A stretch of DNA of 64,000 nt from Globodera rostochiensis (GCA_018350325.1 JAEVLN010000003.1:83985-147984), one strand, 5' to 3'. Positions 22,601-35,719 are shown, counted from the first letter of the stretch. Made by a program: numbers and translations. Notes: generated by a model not told the origin, from the sequence alone.

Positions 22601-25600
22601 TGACCCCGAGACTCGAGATCTCGACTCTTTATTTAGGGGCGAGGCGCTTATTTTAGCAAATACGGTATATACAAAAAACTTTATGGCACACAGGTCGAGC
22701 ATTTTTTCGAGACTCTCGACACCGGAGACGCGATACCTACCGCCGGAGTGAAAGTCTTGACCCTGCCCAAAACTCAAGATCCAAAAACCCACCGAAAAAA
22801 ACTCCCCCGACTTTTCTCGTGTCAACAACTCGAGATTCTCGAGCTGTCGTCATCAACATATTATTTATGTTATGTACATAAATATAAAGTACGCACATTG
22901 TCCGGCGCCGCCGGCCGTCGTTGTTCCCGGTGCAACGACGGGTCGTCACGGTCACGGTTGATGGTCCGTGACGGCTCGTAGTAGAAGCGAGACTGGCCAC
23001 CACCAGTTTGGACAGGCACTGCAACAAAACGTACAACAATTTAAAAAAAAAAAAGGTCGACGTCGGCGCGTCGATCACTCACCAGAAAAGCCTCGATGAA
23101 TTGCTGGCGCGGCACCAAATCTGTGTGTAGGTTTAAATTTTGTATAAAATGCACCAAATCGATCAAAAAAGCAAAATGCAAAATTTAAACACCCCTAAAA
23201 GATTGAGGCCCTAACGGGTTAGCTTATTTGTTAGCCAGCCGTAAGCATGGATTACAAAAATTCACCCATTTTGTGGTCTATACTAGAGATCGGACCAATC
23301 GAGACTCTCGATTTTTGGTAATCTCGAGATTCTCGATCGACAAATTTTTACCGAGATTTTTCAGTGATCTCGAACGAATCTCGATCGACGAATTTTTAAG
23401 ATTTATCGAGATTCCCGATCGACGATTTTTAACCGAGATTTATCGAGATTCTCGATCGAAATCTCGATCGGTCCTCAAAGTCCGATCTCTAGTCTGTACG
23501 ACGGATTACGGTTTTACGGCTTCCCCCGTCGTTGCCGATTACGGAAAAGTGAATTAATTTTGCTTGACAATTTGATGTTCTCAAAAGTAAATTTAAATAA
23601 ATAAAAAAGTAATTTTAAATTAAAAAAAGTCCTTTCTTGCCCATTCCCTCCCCCCCCCCCCCCCCAACGGATGATCGCGCAGCACCTTTTTTGCTGCTGC
23701 TGCTGCTGTCTCTGATCATTTTGATGGTGGTGATTTTGATTATTGATGGAGGCGGAGGAAACGGACGGCTCCGCGTGCGCAATGTTTTGCGTTGGGTACC
23801 CATACGGTGCCCACCCGTCGCTGAACACCGGCCTGGCATAATAAATTGAAATAAATCAAATAATTCATTATTTTAATAAAGAAAAATAGGGATTTTATAT
23901 ATAATATAACACTTTAAATATTGAATTAAAAAAATATTTGTTATTTTGAACAAATTTAAACCCTATTTTAAATTCTTATTTAAAAAAAAAATGAATGAAA
24001 GCAAATATTATTTCTTTTTTAAATTAAAAATTCGAGTTTTTATTGTTATATGCCACATTTTTTCTACCTGTACGGCGGGGGCAAAGTGCCAGGCCATTCT
24101 TCACTGGAATTAAAACAAAAACAAAAAAATTTAAATATTCAAAAAATGTGTGCCTACGGTGGCGTGTTCCATGCTCTTCCTTAAAAATGAAAAAAGTGCT
24201 CAAAAATTTAATTTTAATGCCGACCCAAAGCGTGCCACACCTCCGCCTCCTTAGGGAACAAATAGACTTGGAGCAGTTCACACGCTTCCGAGGACAACAA
24301 CGGACTGAACGTGCAGCAATTGTTGTAGTTAAACAACAACACAATTAACGCAAATTGTCACATTACCTGCATACTTGTTGAGCAACCTGAACAAATTTGC
24401 ATTATGCGGCAGGCACACAAATTCAATGCGTCCAATAAAAAAATTGAATTAATTTTTTGTTAATTTTATTAAAAATAAAATTTTATAAAGCCTTGTCTCG
24501 TCGTCCCAAGGGCTCTTCGCGTTAAACACAGCCAAAAACAGTTAAAATTTTCCCCAATTGAGTTTTGCGCTTTTTACAATTTGATTTAAAATTCCACGGA
24601 TATTTACTAATGATTAATTTAATTAATTACTTAATTGAATAAAATTAAAATATTTTTAATATTTATTTGCCTGTTGACCCAGGCCCCAATGGCACGCGTC
24701 CAATAGCACGGTCAGCGGAGTGAAGAGGAAATGAATGAGTCTGAAAATGGCACCACCACTCATTTTTTAATTTTGGTATCAAAAAGTTTATGAAGCTTTT
24801 TGGAAAGTTTTTTAATATAAATATATTTTATTTTTTTATTCTTTTGCCGAAAATTGTTATTAAAATTTGGTACAGGTTGGAAAATAAATTCATTACGTGC
24901 TAATTCTAAAGCATAAAATTTTATTTTTCTTGGCATAAAACTCTCAAAATATACAAAATGGTGGCACATTTTTACAAAAAAAAAAAAAAAAATCCCCAAC
25001 GAACGCACTCCGGACTGGACGGTTCGTGAATGTGATTTTTGAGTTTGGCCTGAAAACAAAAACAAAAAATATTAATTATACACAAAAAAGTGATTAAAAA
25101 AGTGATCAGAACCAAAAGGTTGAAGCAAAGTTTGAACTTTTGAAAAATGTCCACAAATTCGTCCTGTGTTGGCATTTGCGCTCGCAACTGCAATATGCCA
25201 TTTTGGACGGCTTTCGCTGCCTCTTTGGCTTAACATTAAAATATTTTAAAATGTTTTTTTTTGTTTGTTTAATAAAAATATACAAAAACAATTAACGGCG
25301 GCCCGCCCGTCCGGCCGGCCCTACGTTAAATATCGAATTTTGGGTAATTAAAACAAAAGGTTATGGACCCAAATTATCTTTTGGTACAAATATCGGAGTC
25401 AATGTGCAATCCCGAGACTCTCGAACCGTTTTCAATTTTTTTGATCCAAATTTTTTCGTGGACGGGATCAGAAATTCTCGAGACTCTCGAGGTGGGGACA
25501 AATTCTTGTTTTCCCTACTTTTTTGTGAACAAAAAAATTAATATTTCTTGGAATAATTCTTATTCAATTTGATGCTGTCAGTGTCATATTTAATTCACCA

Positions 25601-28600
25601 CCTTTTTTGCCCTTCCGTTGCTGTTTTGCCCCGTTTCCCTGCATTTCCAACTCGCGTTGTGCCAATGCCACCGATTGAACCCGGGACACAAAGCGTTCAA
25701 TGTCGTCGAAACATCGATTTAATGTGTTCTGCGCGAAGAAATTCAATTTTGTTAGTGCTAAGAAATTTGCAAATAAAATATTTAAAAAAATGTCGGGATT
25801 TTTTCGAGGCAACCGGTTCTCGAAGTTCGAAAAATTTTTGAAAAACCGGTACGTATCGAATCCCGGAGACTTTTTGAACACACCCCGGGGGGAGGTATAC
25901 CCGGAGACTTTTTGAACACACCCCGGGGGGAGGTATACCCGGAGACTTTTTGAACACACCCCGGGGGGGGGGGATAACCAGTTCCCGAATTTTGTCCGGT
26001 TGGGGCGCCGATTTTGTGCCGCTGAGTCTTCAATGAAAATTACGGCATTTTTAAAATGACCGGTCCCCCCCCCCGGCGCTTTTTTGCAACAAAAAAATGC
26101 CGTCGGCGTTGTCTTTTGATTACCACGTCCATCTCAAAATATTCCACGCTGTTCGGCGCCGTGTCATGCGAAAAATGGCCACGCGGCATTTCGTGCAGCG
26201 GATTCGGATAGCAAGAGGCTGAAAAAAAGAACAAAAAAAATGATGCGCGTCATCGATTAACAAAATTATTTTAAAAAAGATTTTTCAATTTTTGTAAAAA
26301 AAAAAAATCCCCCCAATAAAATTGGTAAGTTTTACACGCCGTTGTTGCTGTTGTTGTCCGTTTGCCAACTTTGTGGTAATGGCCGCGAATGTCTGCGTTC
26401 ATAAAACAACAAATTAAAATGAATTATTTAAATACATTTAAAAAATGTCATTAATAACCGCTTTAAATAAAATTTAAAAATATATTTTCGTTAAAAAAAT
26501 AATTTACCTAAATAAATTCAAAATGCTTTTTCGTTAAAAAATTATTAAATAAATTTAAATATATATTTTCATTAAAGAAATTAAAAAATGATTTTAATAA
26601 AATTTAAAACAGGATTTTTATAATTAAAAAATAAATAAAAAATGATTTAAATAAATTCAAAATGCTTTTTCGTTAAAAAATTATTAAATAAATTTAAAAT
26701 ATATTTTCATTAAAGAAATTAAAAATGATTTTAATAAAATTTAAAAAAGTATTTTATAAATAAAAAAAATATTTTTGTTAAAAAAAATGATTTAAATTAA
26801 TATTTTTTTTCGTTAAAAAAAATCTGCTTACAGTGATACAAATCCTCGGCCACTTCGCCCGCGGGCACGCTGTTCGTACACTGAAATTTTGCGCATAAAA
26901 TTTGTTTTTAAATTTTAAAGAGAAATTATAACACAAAAATCGGTTTTGGGCACGTTAGGTAAATGTAATTTTTGGACAATTTTTTTTAATTAAAAAAATG
27001 TTTATGACTAAAAAATGGATCAAATTTTTGGACCTGGAAAATGTGAAGTTCAGTGGGCACCGTGCCACCATCGGAAACGGCATGTTCAAGCACAACAAAC
27101 ACTTAACACAACAAACAAAATTTTGTTTTTATAATAATTTTTGAATAAATTATTTTTCGGATTTTGAAAAAAAAAACACTTTTTCGCCAGAGCTTCGAGC
27201 ATTTTCTTTCATTTATCAAACACTCCGCGGTGTGCTTGTCCCCTACGACCAAAAAAGGTTTAAATTTTTTCATTAAAATGCCCCCGGGGGGCTTATCAAA
27301 AATCCGATCATTTTCAAAACGTACAAATCATGTTGTTGAACAGGTCCCGCGGGTCGGACGACGTGTGCGCGGTGGGGTCGGACACCAAATCCATGGGGAA
27401 CTCTTCCACCAAATTGCCGTTCAGCTCGGACACCGCAATTCGGTTGGGGTACAGCGAGAAAATCATTGGCACGGGGCTAAAAATGTATTTAAAACAAATT
27501 TTTTTTTGGGTTGGTTCTGGTACTGCTTGAACTTCCCCCCCCCTTCCCTCCCTCAACACCCACCAAATGGCACTGTTCTGCTCCATATGCTTCAGCTTTC
27601 GCACACCGTCCGACGGCGTCAGCACCGAGAAGTGGCTTCCAACCTGAACAAATTTTCATATTTTGTTCGATTTGAAACACCAAAAACAAGAGATCGGACC
27701 GATCGAGATTCTCGATCGAAATGTCGGTAAATCTTGATGAGATTTTTAGAGATTCTCGATCGACGAATTTTACCGGATTCTCAGTCTCGAACGAATCTCG
27801 ATCGCTTAATTTTTTTCGAGATTCTCGATCTAAATCTCGATCGGTCCACAAGTCCGACTTTATCGAAACCCTCCGGGGGTTCGGGCAAAAATAGCGCGGC
27901 CATTTGGGCATTTTTCAAGCCAGAGCCGGTGTTTTTCAAATTTTTCAACGCTTTTTGTTGTCTGTTCGATTCCGAGTTCGGGGCTTGTGAACATTGCCAG
28001 ATTTATAGTTTGAATTTATTTGAATTCAGTGTCAAAATGATTTTATTAATGCATTTATTATAAAAGTCGGGCACACCCACCGCAAACGATGCCAAATGTT
28101 CGACGTTGTAGGAGGGCGCGGAATGCATTGCGCTCGTCGGCATGTTGTTGTAGTCAAAGTCGCCGCCGCCAGCAGTTGACGTGTGACGGCGGCCAAAGCC
28201 GTGCGTCGTTGGGCCCGACGCGAAGTTGGAGGCGGACGACTTTGGAAGGGATTAATTGTTAAATGAACATGGACGGACGGACATTTTCAAGCAGTACGGG
28301 AGGAAATTTTCACCCACCCCGCGGCAAAAAAAAAAACGAATTTCCGGACATTTTCAAGCAGTACAGGAGGAAATACCCACCCCGCGGCAAAAAAAACGTT
28401 TCGAATTTTGTTTTTTGTTATAAAATTTTCTGTCGGCGCAGAAAACGATCCAATCACACCATTTGTTGCTGTTGTTGGTGTTGATGCCCGGGCACTTTGT
28501 TGCTTTTCAGCGTTGTCGTTTTGGTTGTTGATATATTGTTGTTGTTTTTGTTATTATTATTAATTGAATTTGAATTTGAATTTGGCGGAAAATGGCGAGA

Positions 28601-28817
28601 GTTTGGCAAAGTGTCGTCCACCGCAACTGAAGAGTGACTTAAATTGGGACAAATTGTATTTTAACAATATTTAAATATAAATTAAATATATTTATTGTTT
28701 AACTAATAATATGGTGGCGATTTTGTCGTGTCCCGGTGCATCAGAATGGGCGACGCCGGCGCCAAATTTGTGGTGGCATTGTGCAACAAATTTGGGCTTG
28801 ACCCATACCAAAAGCGA
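19639..28817 (-). CDS. eps-8: EPS8 homologue (PTB and SH3 adaptor)
   Basis: Actin-regulatory adaptor; family members bind receptor signalling partners and control actin capping and bundling. Read from high to low coordinates: Asn/Gln-rich N-terminal exons (28815-28710, 28620-28480), then the PTB domain from 28230 (YNVEHLASFA, then DGVRKLKHMEQNSAIW at 27650-27560, NLVEEFPMDLVSD at 27480-27320, TELHIFQ near 27040, and 26880-26830). Linker exons follow: SCYPNPLHEMPRGHF (26220-26110), DDIERFVSRVQSVALAQRE (25735-25600), DIFQKFKLCFNLL (25190-25130), AKLKNHIHEPSSPE, LIHFLFTPL (24770), EACELLQVYLF, RPVFSDGWAPYGYP (23830), and a charged coiled coil at 22505-22420. The SH3 domain is split over 20800-20340 (ELTVARGEILE, NDSKNWWECRN, GYVPHTIL). 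The C-terminal exons end in a stop at 19639; I found no clear EPS8 C-terminal effector/SAM-like domain. One intron (after 24692) begins with GC. The 5' exon is uncertain. Confidence 0.88.
19771..19840. repeat. 16-bp tandem repeat GGACAAATTTTGGCGG
   Basis: Four copies of a 16-bp unit, the last one altered, within or next to the last EPS8 exon on the other strand. It makes the exact C-terminal reading frame of EPS8 uncertain. Confidence 0.75.
20929..21069. mobile_element. terminal-inverted-repeat element, CCCGGTCCCGACC family
   Basis: Ends GAGTAGGTCGGGACCGGG and CCCGGTCCCGACCTACTC are an 18-bp perfect inverted repeat, flanked by TACTG on both sides (5 bp). The interior repeats CGGTCCCGG palindromes. 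It sits in an EPS8 intron. The short duplication leaves the superfamily open. Confidence 0.7.
23284..23491. mobile_element. hAT-type MITE in EPS8 intron
   Basis: 208-bp element with ends TAGAGATCGGAC / GTCCGATCTCTA, flanked by GTCTATAC and GTCTGTAC (7 of 8 identical). The interior TCGAGATTCTCGATCG palindromes match the 5234 element. Related, more decayed copies without clear duplications are seen at about 22060-22120, 27690-27865, 28945-29070, 33970-34015 and 57641-57721. Confidence 0.8.
25860..25975. repeat. 38-bp tandem repeat, about three copies
   Basis: Direct copies of CCCGGAGACTTTTTGAACAC plus a G-rich half, in an EPS8 intron. The minus-strand ORFs reading VQKVSGYTSP come only from the repeat. 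Confidence 0.8.
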
Positions 28818-29099
28818 CGACTGAAAAATGTGAATTTTATTTTAACATTTAATTTTGACAAATTTAAATTAAAGTACGCCTTTTTTGAAACTCCCAAAAA
28901 GGTAGGAGATAATTGACTGTAAACATAGGACCAAAAATTGATAAAATAGGGGGCTATGATCGAGATTCTCGATCGAAATCTTGGTCGACAACATTTTTTA
29001 CTGACATTTTTCTGCATTTTTCAGTGATTCTCGATCAAAAAATCTCGATCGGTCCGCAAGTCCGCGCTCTATTTAAAAGTTCCAAATTATGGGGGGGGG

Positions 29100-32000
29100 G
29101 TAAAGCGATATTTTTTTTTTATTATTGAGTCTGACACTTTAGGCTCGAAAAAATGGCAAAATAGGTGCCTAAATAGGCATGAAATAGGCACAAAAAGCCT
29201 CAAATAAGCACTTATGCCCTCGCCGCCCCCTGAGGCGTCGTTTTAACTGTCCAAACAGCCGGCGGCACACTTTTCTTCTTCTTCCTTACACCAAATGCCA
29301 CATTTTGCCTAAAGCCAAACCACCGACTCCCCCCCCCCCGAAGGGTCACTGTGCCGGTGCCGTAGGGAACACGGACGGGTAGCCGCCACGCAATTGCCAT
29401 ACCCGTAAAAATACCCCCCCCCCGCGGGGCTAAACCAAATTAATTACCTATCCGAACCCGAGTCAAAGGACTGATGTAAGAGTAACCTATCTAAAATAGG
29501 ACTAAAATAAAATAATAAAAAAAGGGGGGGGGGCTTAACGCGATGAGCAAGTTGACCCAATTATTCTATTATTAATTATAATTGCTAATTGATTGATTAA
29601 TTGGGTGAGACTATTATTATTATTATTATTATTATTATTTTCTGTTTCCACCACAACCGCCACCACAAAAACTGTCGCTGCGGTGCGTCGTAAAAAGTGT
29701 CGTTAAAATAAAAATGTGCGCGCGTATCAATGTCACCAAATCCCCCCCGGCGCCCCCATTATTGTGCCTTCTTCTTTCTTATCACTCTCTTCTCGCCGCC
29801 GCGTCATGTGTGTGCATTGCTCGAGAATAATCTCTCGAGAAAAGGGACCTAAGTAACCAGTTTTCCTCTGTGTTGTACATAAATATTATTAACACATAAT
29901 TAGGGGGGATGTAACCGGATGCCAAAAAAAGGTCCGGAATTCCGGCACCGGGAAAAAATATCCGGCACCCGGGTACACATGCCTGACATACATGATTTTA
30001 GTTTTATATTTTTAAACAATATTTATTATGTGAATTTGATATGGGCGGGAGGCCGGGCGAATGGGTGATCAGTGCGGTGGCGGCGGCAGCGGAAATCGGA
30101 CGAGAAATTTTGCGATGCTTTTGTTGGTTGGTGCTCGCCCTCCTCCCCCTCACTAATCACTAATCACCATCATTAGAGTATCATCATCATTATCACCACC
30201 ACCACCACCACCACCACCAGCAGCAGAAGGAGCAGTAGCAGTTTTGTTTGCGGTCGGACGACAGAACGCAGCAAGCGGGCAGGTGGCCGGCGATAAAAGT
30301 GTAAAACAGAGGTGCCCCGTACAGTATTATAAACAGCAAGCAGTAGCAGCAGCAGCAATGACCGAGGAATTTTTTTTTTAAAAAAAAGTAAGTGGCCTTG
30401 GCCAAACACCAATTGAGGGAGGAAGCCCGACCCAAAAATCCCGATGAATTCATTCAAAAAAAAGATAGATGGGCCGAGCGCACCGGTCAGCCAGCTTTAG
30501 CGCCTCTGGCGACTGGCCGTTGTGCCCGAGGGCATATCTCCCAGAAATGTGTTGGGGGGGGGGGGGTATCACCGCCCACATGACATGGCGGACAGTTCCA
30601 GCATATCTCCGATCAACATCGTGATCAATTAATTCCACAAATTGGTTAGGGACATTCCCCGGTCAGGGAATACGGGCGGCCTGATTCAGGGCGCTATTGA
30701 ACACAAAACATTGATCAGCAGAGAACGCGCGTTGTCGGCACGGATTCCGCACAAAATGATGCTGATCAATCCCAGCAAAATTGTCAAATCTCCACACAAT
30801 TTGCTTTACTGAGCTTAAAATGGGGAGACAATTTGGGGGGATCGGATCACCGGCGGCGGATCGATAAAATAGCGGCAGGCACAAAAATATCTGCGCGCAA
30901 AATCGCAAAAAACGGAAGATTTTAGCGATTAGTGCTGATGGGTGGGGTGGTGGGGGGTGAAGCTCACCGCTTTTGGTTGGTCTAAAGACATAAACCGGTT
31001 TAAAAAAGCCATTTTTGGTGGTAATGCATTTAATGCGGGCGCCCAAATTTTCTACGCCGCCGCTTCTTCTTTTTGTTGTTGTTGTTTAAACCGGCTGCTC
31101 AAAAATGTTGATTGGGTAAAGCATAGTAAAAATTGGAAGAAAAATGGCGTTTTGTTGCCAAAATGCAATACATTTTAGTCCCGCAAAAATCCATGACTGC
31201 TTGTGTGTGTTTAAAATTGTGAAAACGAATGATAAAAATGAAATTTTAAACTTTTTAAAGCTCACTGATGCAATACAAACAAAAAAATTGAATACGAATT
31301 AAAAATATTTTAATATTTTTAACAAATAAAATCACGCCATCGCACATTTGGCAGTTCTGAATTGTCTAGGTATTTTGATTATGCTTTTGGTCTCCGTTGT
31401 CCTTTCCATGTGGATTATAATTTTGGTGGTACGGCCTGATCATATTGATCCAAGCATCATTTGGGGACAATTCCATCACGGATCATTTGGGTTGGACTGC
31501 GCGCGCGCGCGGATCACCACATTTCGGTTCATGACTGACTTGTCAGAGCTGATCTTAGACCAGACCAAGCAGTTAATTTTGTGCTCAACGTCTAATAAGT
31601 TTGATCGGACAAGACCACTTAGATTCCAATCGGCGGATCACTTGGATTATTTCAGTCTCAATAAATCTGATCAATTTTGGACAACCGTTTAAATTTGTTG
31701 TTGATCAAAAAAAATCTTTTGACCTGTTGTTGTTGTTGTTGTTGTTGTTTCGTTGATTTTGAGATGATGGTGGCGGCAAATGGCTGGTTGTTGACGTTGT
31801 TTTTCGCATAATTTTTGACAAATTTTTTATTTATCTCTGAAACACAAAAAAGGTTTAATTATTTTAAATACTGAAAATAAAAAATATACACGAAAATTGT
31901 AAAAAAACAACAAACAAAGTTTAAATAATATTTTAAATGGAATTAAACATTTGCATAATAAAAAATATATATTAAGTAAATTGTAAGTAACGATTTATGA

Positions 32001-34057
32001 AATTAAAAAAATATGTTTTTTATTAATAATTAAAAAATATATTTTATTTGTTATTAACAGACAATTTTAATAATATTTTATAATTGTTTTAAGAATGAAA
32101 TTAAAAATATGTTTTTTTAATTAAAAATACATATATTTTATTGTCAAATAAAAAGTTTGTTATTAACAGACAATTTTACTAATATTTTATAATTCTTTTA
32201 AGAGAATTTTAATATTTATTCAAAAAATGTTTAAACAACACAAAACAATGTAGACGTCAATTTAGGCAGATCAGCTGTCCCCCCCCCCCCACCTTTGCGT
32301 TAAATGCAATTATATTTTTTATAAAAATTTAAAATTAAACTTAAAAATTATGCCAAAAAAAAAAATGCTATTCTCACACATGTAGGTACATATTTTTGGA
32401 CAAAAACGTTAGGATTTGACGCGCACAACAAGCAAATAGAAAGAATTGTGGGCGGACTGCTTGCTGTCACACTTCTGCTACTGCTACAACAACAACAACA
32501 ACAACGCGATTAAGGGGGGGGGGGGATGAATAAAATGTGAGAATGAATGAATGAATGAATGATTGGAAAGAATGCAAAAAACAATGGGCGTGTTGGGGGG
32601 GGGGGGGGGGGGGGGGAGAATGAATGAATTGGTGGAAATGCTCTGAATGAAGAATGGACGACGGGGACGATGCGCGCGCAGTGCGCACGATGCATGCTGC
32701 TGCTGGTGCTGAACACCAATCAACCACTGACTCTATACTGGTTATAGTCATGTGTTGTGTTGTGTTGTTTTGGGTGTGTAATGGGGGAAATGCGCGGTTT
32801 TGACCAACGCCTGCCTTCCACGGACGGCGCCGGCGGGCGGGCGGGCAGGCGGCACTTCACCCCGCGCACACATTGTGTGGCGTACACGCGGGCGGGGACG
32901 CTGTTATTTAAAGCGTTCTGCTGATGAGAAAAGAGGGGGGGGGGGGGGGGGGGGGGTGGGGGCTCAAAAATGTTGAAAATTTAATGGGGGGGGGCAAGGG
33001 GTGGGCAAAAATAACGGGAATTGCTGAGAGGGGCCGCCTCAAAATTTTTGTAAATTTGGTGAAGCATGGAGGGCGGGGCGGGGGGGGGGGGAGGGGCGAG
33101 GGGCGCACTCAAAAAATGTTTAAAATTTGATCCGGTTTTGTGTTGGCGTTATGTTTTCAATTTCAAAACAATGGGCCATTGTCTTGCAACGAATTTGATC
33201 AATTTTTAGCTCATTTTTGTACTATGTTTACAGCTCGCAGTCGGCGGGGAGGGGTGGGGGTGAGGGAATATAAATTTGTAATGGAGGAGAAGAGAATGTT
33301 TAGAGAACAAATCGATTGGTTCGGCGTTTTGCGGAGGAGGACAGCAGCAGCAGCAGCAGCAGGAGGAGGACCTTGACCGACCGACAGATTCGTCGCGGAA
33401 TTGGGGAAGAAGACACACACATAACAGCAGCAGCAGCACATTCTCCGACGCCCGGGGGGGGGCGCCCGGGGGGGGGGATAATGTGGGAGAGATGGATGAG
33501 CAATGTGATGAAGAATGAATGCAATGCGCGGCTATGCATTTCTTCTGTTGCTGGCTGTATGTATTTATTTATTTGTCAAAACAGAACGGTGAGAATTTGT
33601 TGGATGGACGGCAAATCCCCGGGGGGGGGCAAATCCCCCTCCCCCCGGGGGGGGGGGGGGGAGCGCGGGATTTTTTTCGGCACAAAATTCCGCCCCCGGG
33701 TGTATCCAGCTCCCAGCTCCACTGCTTGGAAATCCGGACATTTTGAATTTTTAGAAGTATTTTTAATTCATTGAGAGCACTCGCGGGCTTTTAAAAATTA
33801 CAGTTTTTATCCAACTCAAAACAATTGTTGATAAAATTTTGTTGTTGTTGTTATATGGTCAGCAAATTCTTTGAAATTGAGTTTTAAAATGGGAAAACCA
33901 GAAAACTACGGCACGGAATGGGTTCAAAGGCCAAAGGGGACCCGACAAGCTTTAAGGAAAACTTGAGAAACCGATCGAGAATTTTCAAAAAAAAAATCTC
34001 GACGAGAATCTCGGTCGTACTTTCTCTAATTACTTACAACCAAAACTGATTAAAATT
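29100..34057. other. gene-poor region rich in poly-G/C tracts and microsatellites
   Basis: Contains many runs of at least nine G or C (about 29090, 29331, 29412, 29525, 30552, 32280, 32514, 32597-32616, 32937-32956, 32985, 33078, 33625-33660) and ATT, CAC and GTT triplet repeats. A GCGCGCGCGC tract lies at 31500. ORFs across these tracts are low complexity. One plus-strand ORF at 31348-31692 contains a plausible membrane segment (ILIMLLVSVVLSMWIIILVV) but starts without ATG; I cannot tell if it is a real exon. Confidence 0.5.
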
Positions 34058-34327
34058 TTAAATTTTACAGTAATTTTCTATCGAAGCCAATTCTAGAACG
34101 CATTTGGACTCTTTACACGACCAATGAAAGGCAATGGCAACAAATTGCCTCGGGGAATTCTTCTGAAAAGTGCCGAAAGTAAAAGTGCCATTTCGAGAAT
34201 AATGCTGCAGATAATATGTATTTGTAAATGGTTTGAGGCCCTGTGATTCTTTGTGAATGCCAACACATTTCTGGATGAAACGCACCATTAAAAATTGATT
34301 AAAAATGGATTCAATTTCTTTATTCAT
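34058..34327 (-). CDS. small ORF beside the 135-bp satellite, unknown
   Basis: A single open frame of 89 codons, or 76 from the second Met, with ordinary rather than low-complexity composition (GTFTFGTFQKNSPRQFVAIA, then CKESKCVLELASIENYCKI). There is no signal peptide. It starts ten bases from the satellite array and points away from it. It could be a small gene or one exon of a larger one. I do not recognise the sequence. Confidence 0.4.
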   Translation of the reverse strand: MNKEIESIFNQFLMVRFIQKCVGIHKESQGLKPFTNTYYLQHYSRNGTFTFGTFQKNSPRQFVAIAFHWSCKESKCVLELASIENYCKI

Positions 34328-34337
34328 TTCTAATAGC

Positions 34338-35549
34338 TATAATACAAATTTATTACTTTATTAATTGTTTAAATTATTATTTTAGAGAATTATAAAACTA
34401 TTTAAAATATTCTTTTTATTTGCTTTTTCCATATTTCACAATAATTTGGGGCGCTCAAGTGCCGTTGTATAGTATAATACAAATTTATTACTTTATTAAT
34501 TGTTTAAATTATTATTTTAGAGAATTATAAAACTATTTAAAATATTCTTTTTATTTGCTTTTTCCATATTTCACAATAATTTGGGGCGCTCAAGTGCCGT
34601 TGTATAGTATAATACAAATTTATTACTTTATTAATTGTTTAAATTATTATTTTAGAGAATTATAAAACTATTTAAAATATTCTTTTTATTTGCTTTTTCC
34701 ATATTTCACAATAATTTGGGGCGCTCAAGTGCCGTTGTATAGTATAATACAAATTTATTACTTTATTAATTGTTTAAATTATTATTTTAGAGAATTATAA
34801 AACTATTTAAAATATTCTTTTTATTTGCTTTTTCCATATTTCACAATAATTTGGGGCGCTCAAGTGCCGTTGTATAGTATAATACAAATTTATTACTTTA
34901 TTAATTGTTTAAATTATTATTTTAGAGAATTATAAAACTATTTAAAATATTCTTTTTATTTGCTTTTTCCATATTTCACAATAATTTGGGGCGCTCAAGT
35001 GCCGTTGTATAGTATAATACAAATTTATTACTTTATTAATTGTTTAAATTATTATTTTAGAGAATTATAAAACTATTTAAAATATTCTTTTTATTTGCTT
35101 TTTCCATATTTCACAATAATTTGGGGCGCTCAAGTGCCGTTGTATAGTATAATACAAATTTATTACTTTATTAATTGTTTAAATTATTATTTTAGAGAAT
35201 TATAAAACTATTTAAAATATTCTTTTTATTTGCTTTTTCCATATTTCACAATAATTTGGGGCGCTCAAGTGCCGTTGTATAGTATAATACAAATTTATTA
35301 CTTTATTAATTGTTTAAATTATTATTTTAGAGAATTATAAAACTATTTAAAATATTCTTTTTATTTGCTTTTTCCATATTTCACAATAATTTGGGGCGCT
35401 CAAGTGCCGTTGTATAGTATAATACAAATTTATTACTTTATTAATTGTTTAAATTATTATTTTAGAGAATTATAAAACTATTTAAAATATTCTTTTTATT
35501 TGCTTTTTCCATATTTCACAATAATTTGGGGCGCTCAAGTGCCGTTGTT
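34338..35549. repeat. perfect 135-bp tandem satellite, about nine units
   Basis: Units begin ATAATTTGGGGCGCTC at 34441, 34576, 34711, 34846, 34981, 35116, 35251, 35386 and 35521, exactly 135 bp apart and identical wherever compared. A partial unit precedes 34441. The last unit runs directly into an open reading frame at about 35530. It is AT-rich except for the GGGGCGCTCAAGTGCCG block. Perfect identity implies very recent expansion or an assembly artefact. Confidence 0.95.
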
Positions 35550-35719
35550 GAGCTAAAATTGCGTGTCCATTATGAATTGGTGAATCCAAGCCGCAAAATG
35601 CGTGTCGTTTTGCTAACTTCTTATGTAAACGACGGAATAAAATTAGACAATTATTTCGGGAATATAAAAAGCGATGAGAATTTCAAACTCAAGCTCGAGC
35701 GAACAGCCCCGACCAATTG
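35530..35719 (+). CDS. orphan exon downstream of the satellite
   Basis: Open, well-composed segment (VELKLRVHYELVNPSRKMRV, DGIKLDNYFGNIKSDENF) ending TTGG|gtaagt, a strong donor. Its 5' end is copied in every satellite unit (GCTCAAGTGCCGTTGT), so the acceptor or start may have been duplicated with the array. It ends 250 bp before the DPH5 start and is not needed for a complete DPH5, so it is probably another gene or an upstream exon. Family not recognised. Confidence 0.4.

Noticed and set aside
32467..33108. Poly-Pro, poly-Val and poly-Gly ORFs
   Set aside because: These are caused by homopolymer and microsatellite tracts; no splice signals or start context support them.
34338..35549. CRISPR-like array
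   Set aside because: Units are 135 bp, fully identical and without unique spacers, in a eukaryotic genome, so this is a satellite.
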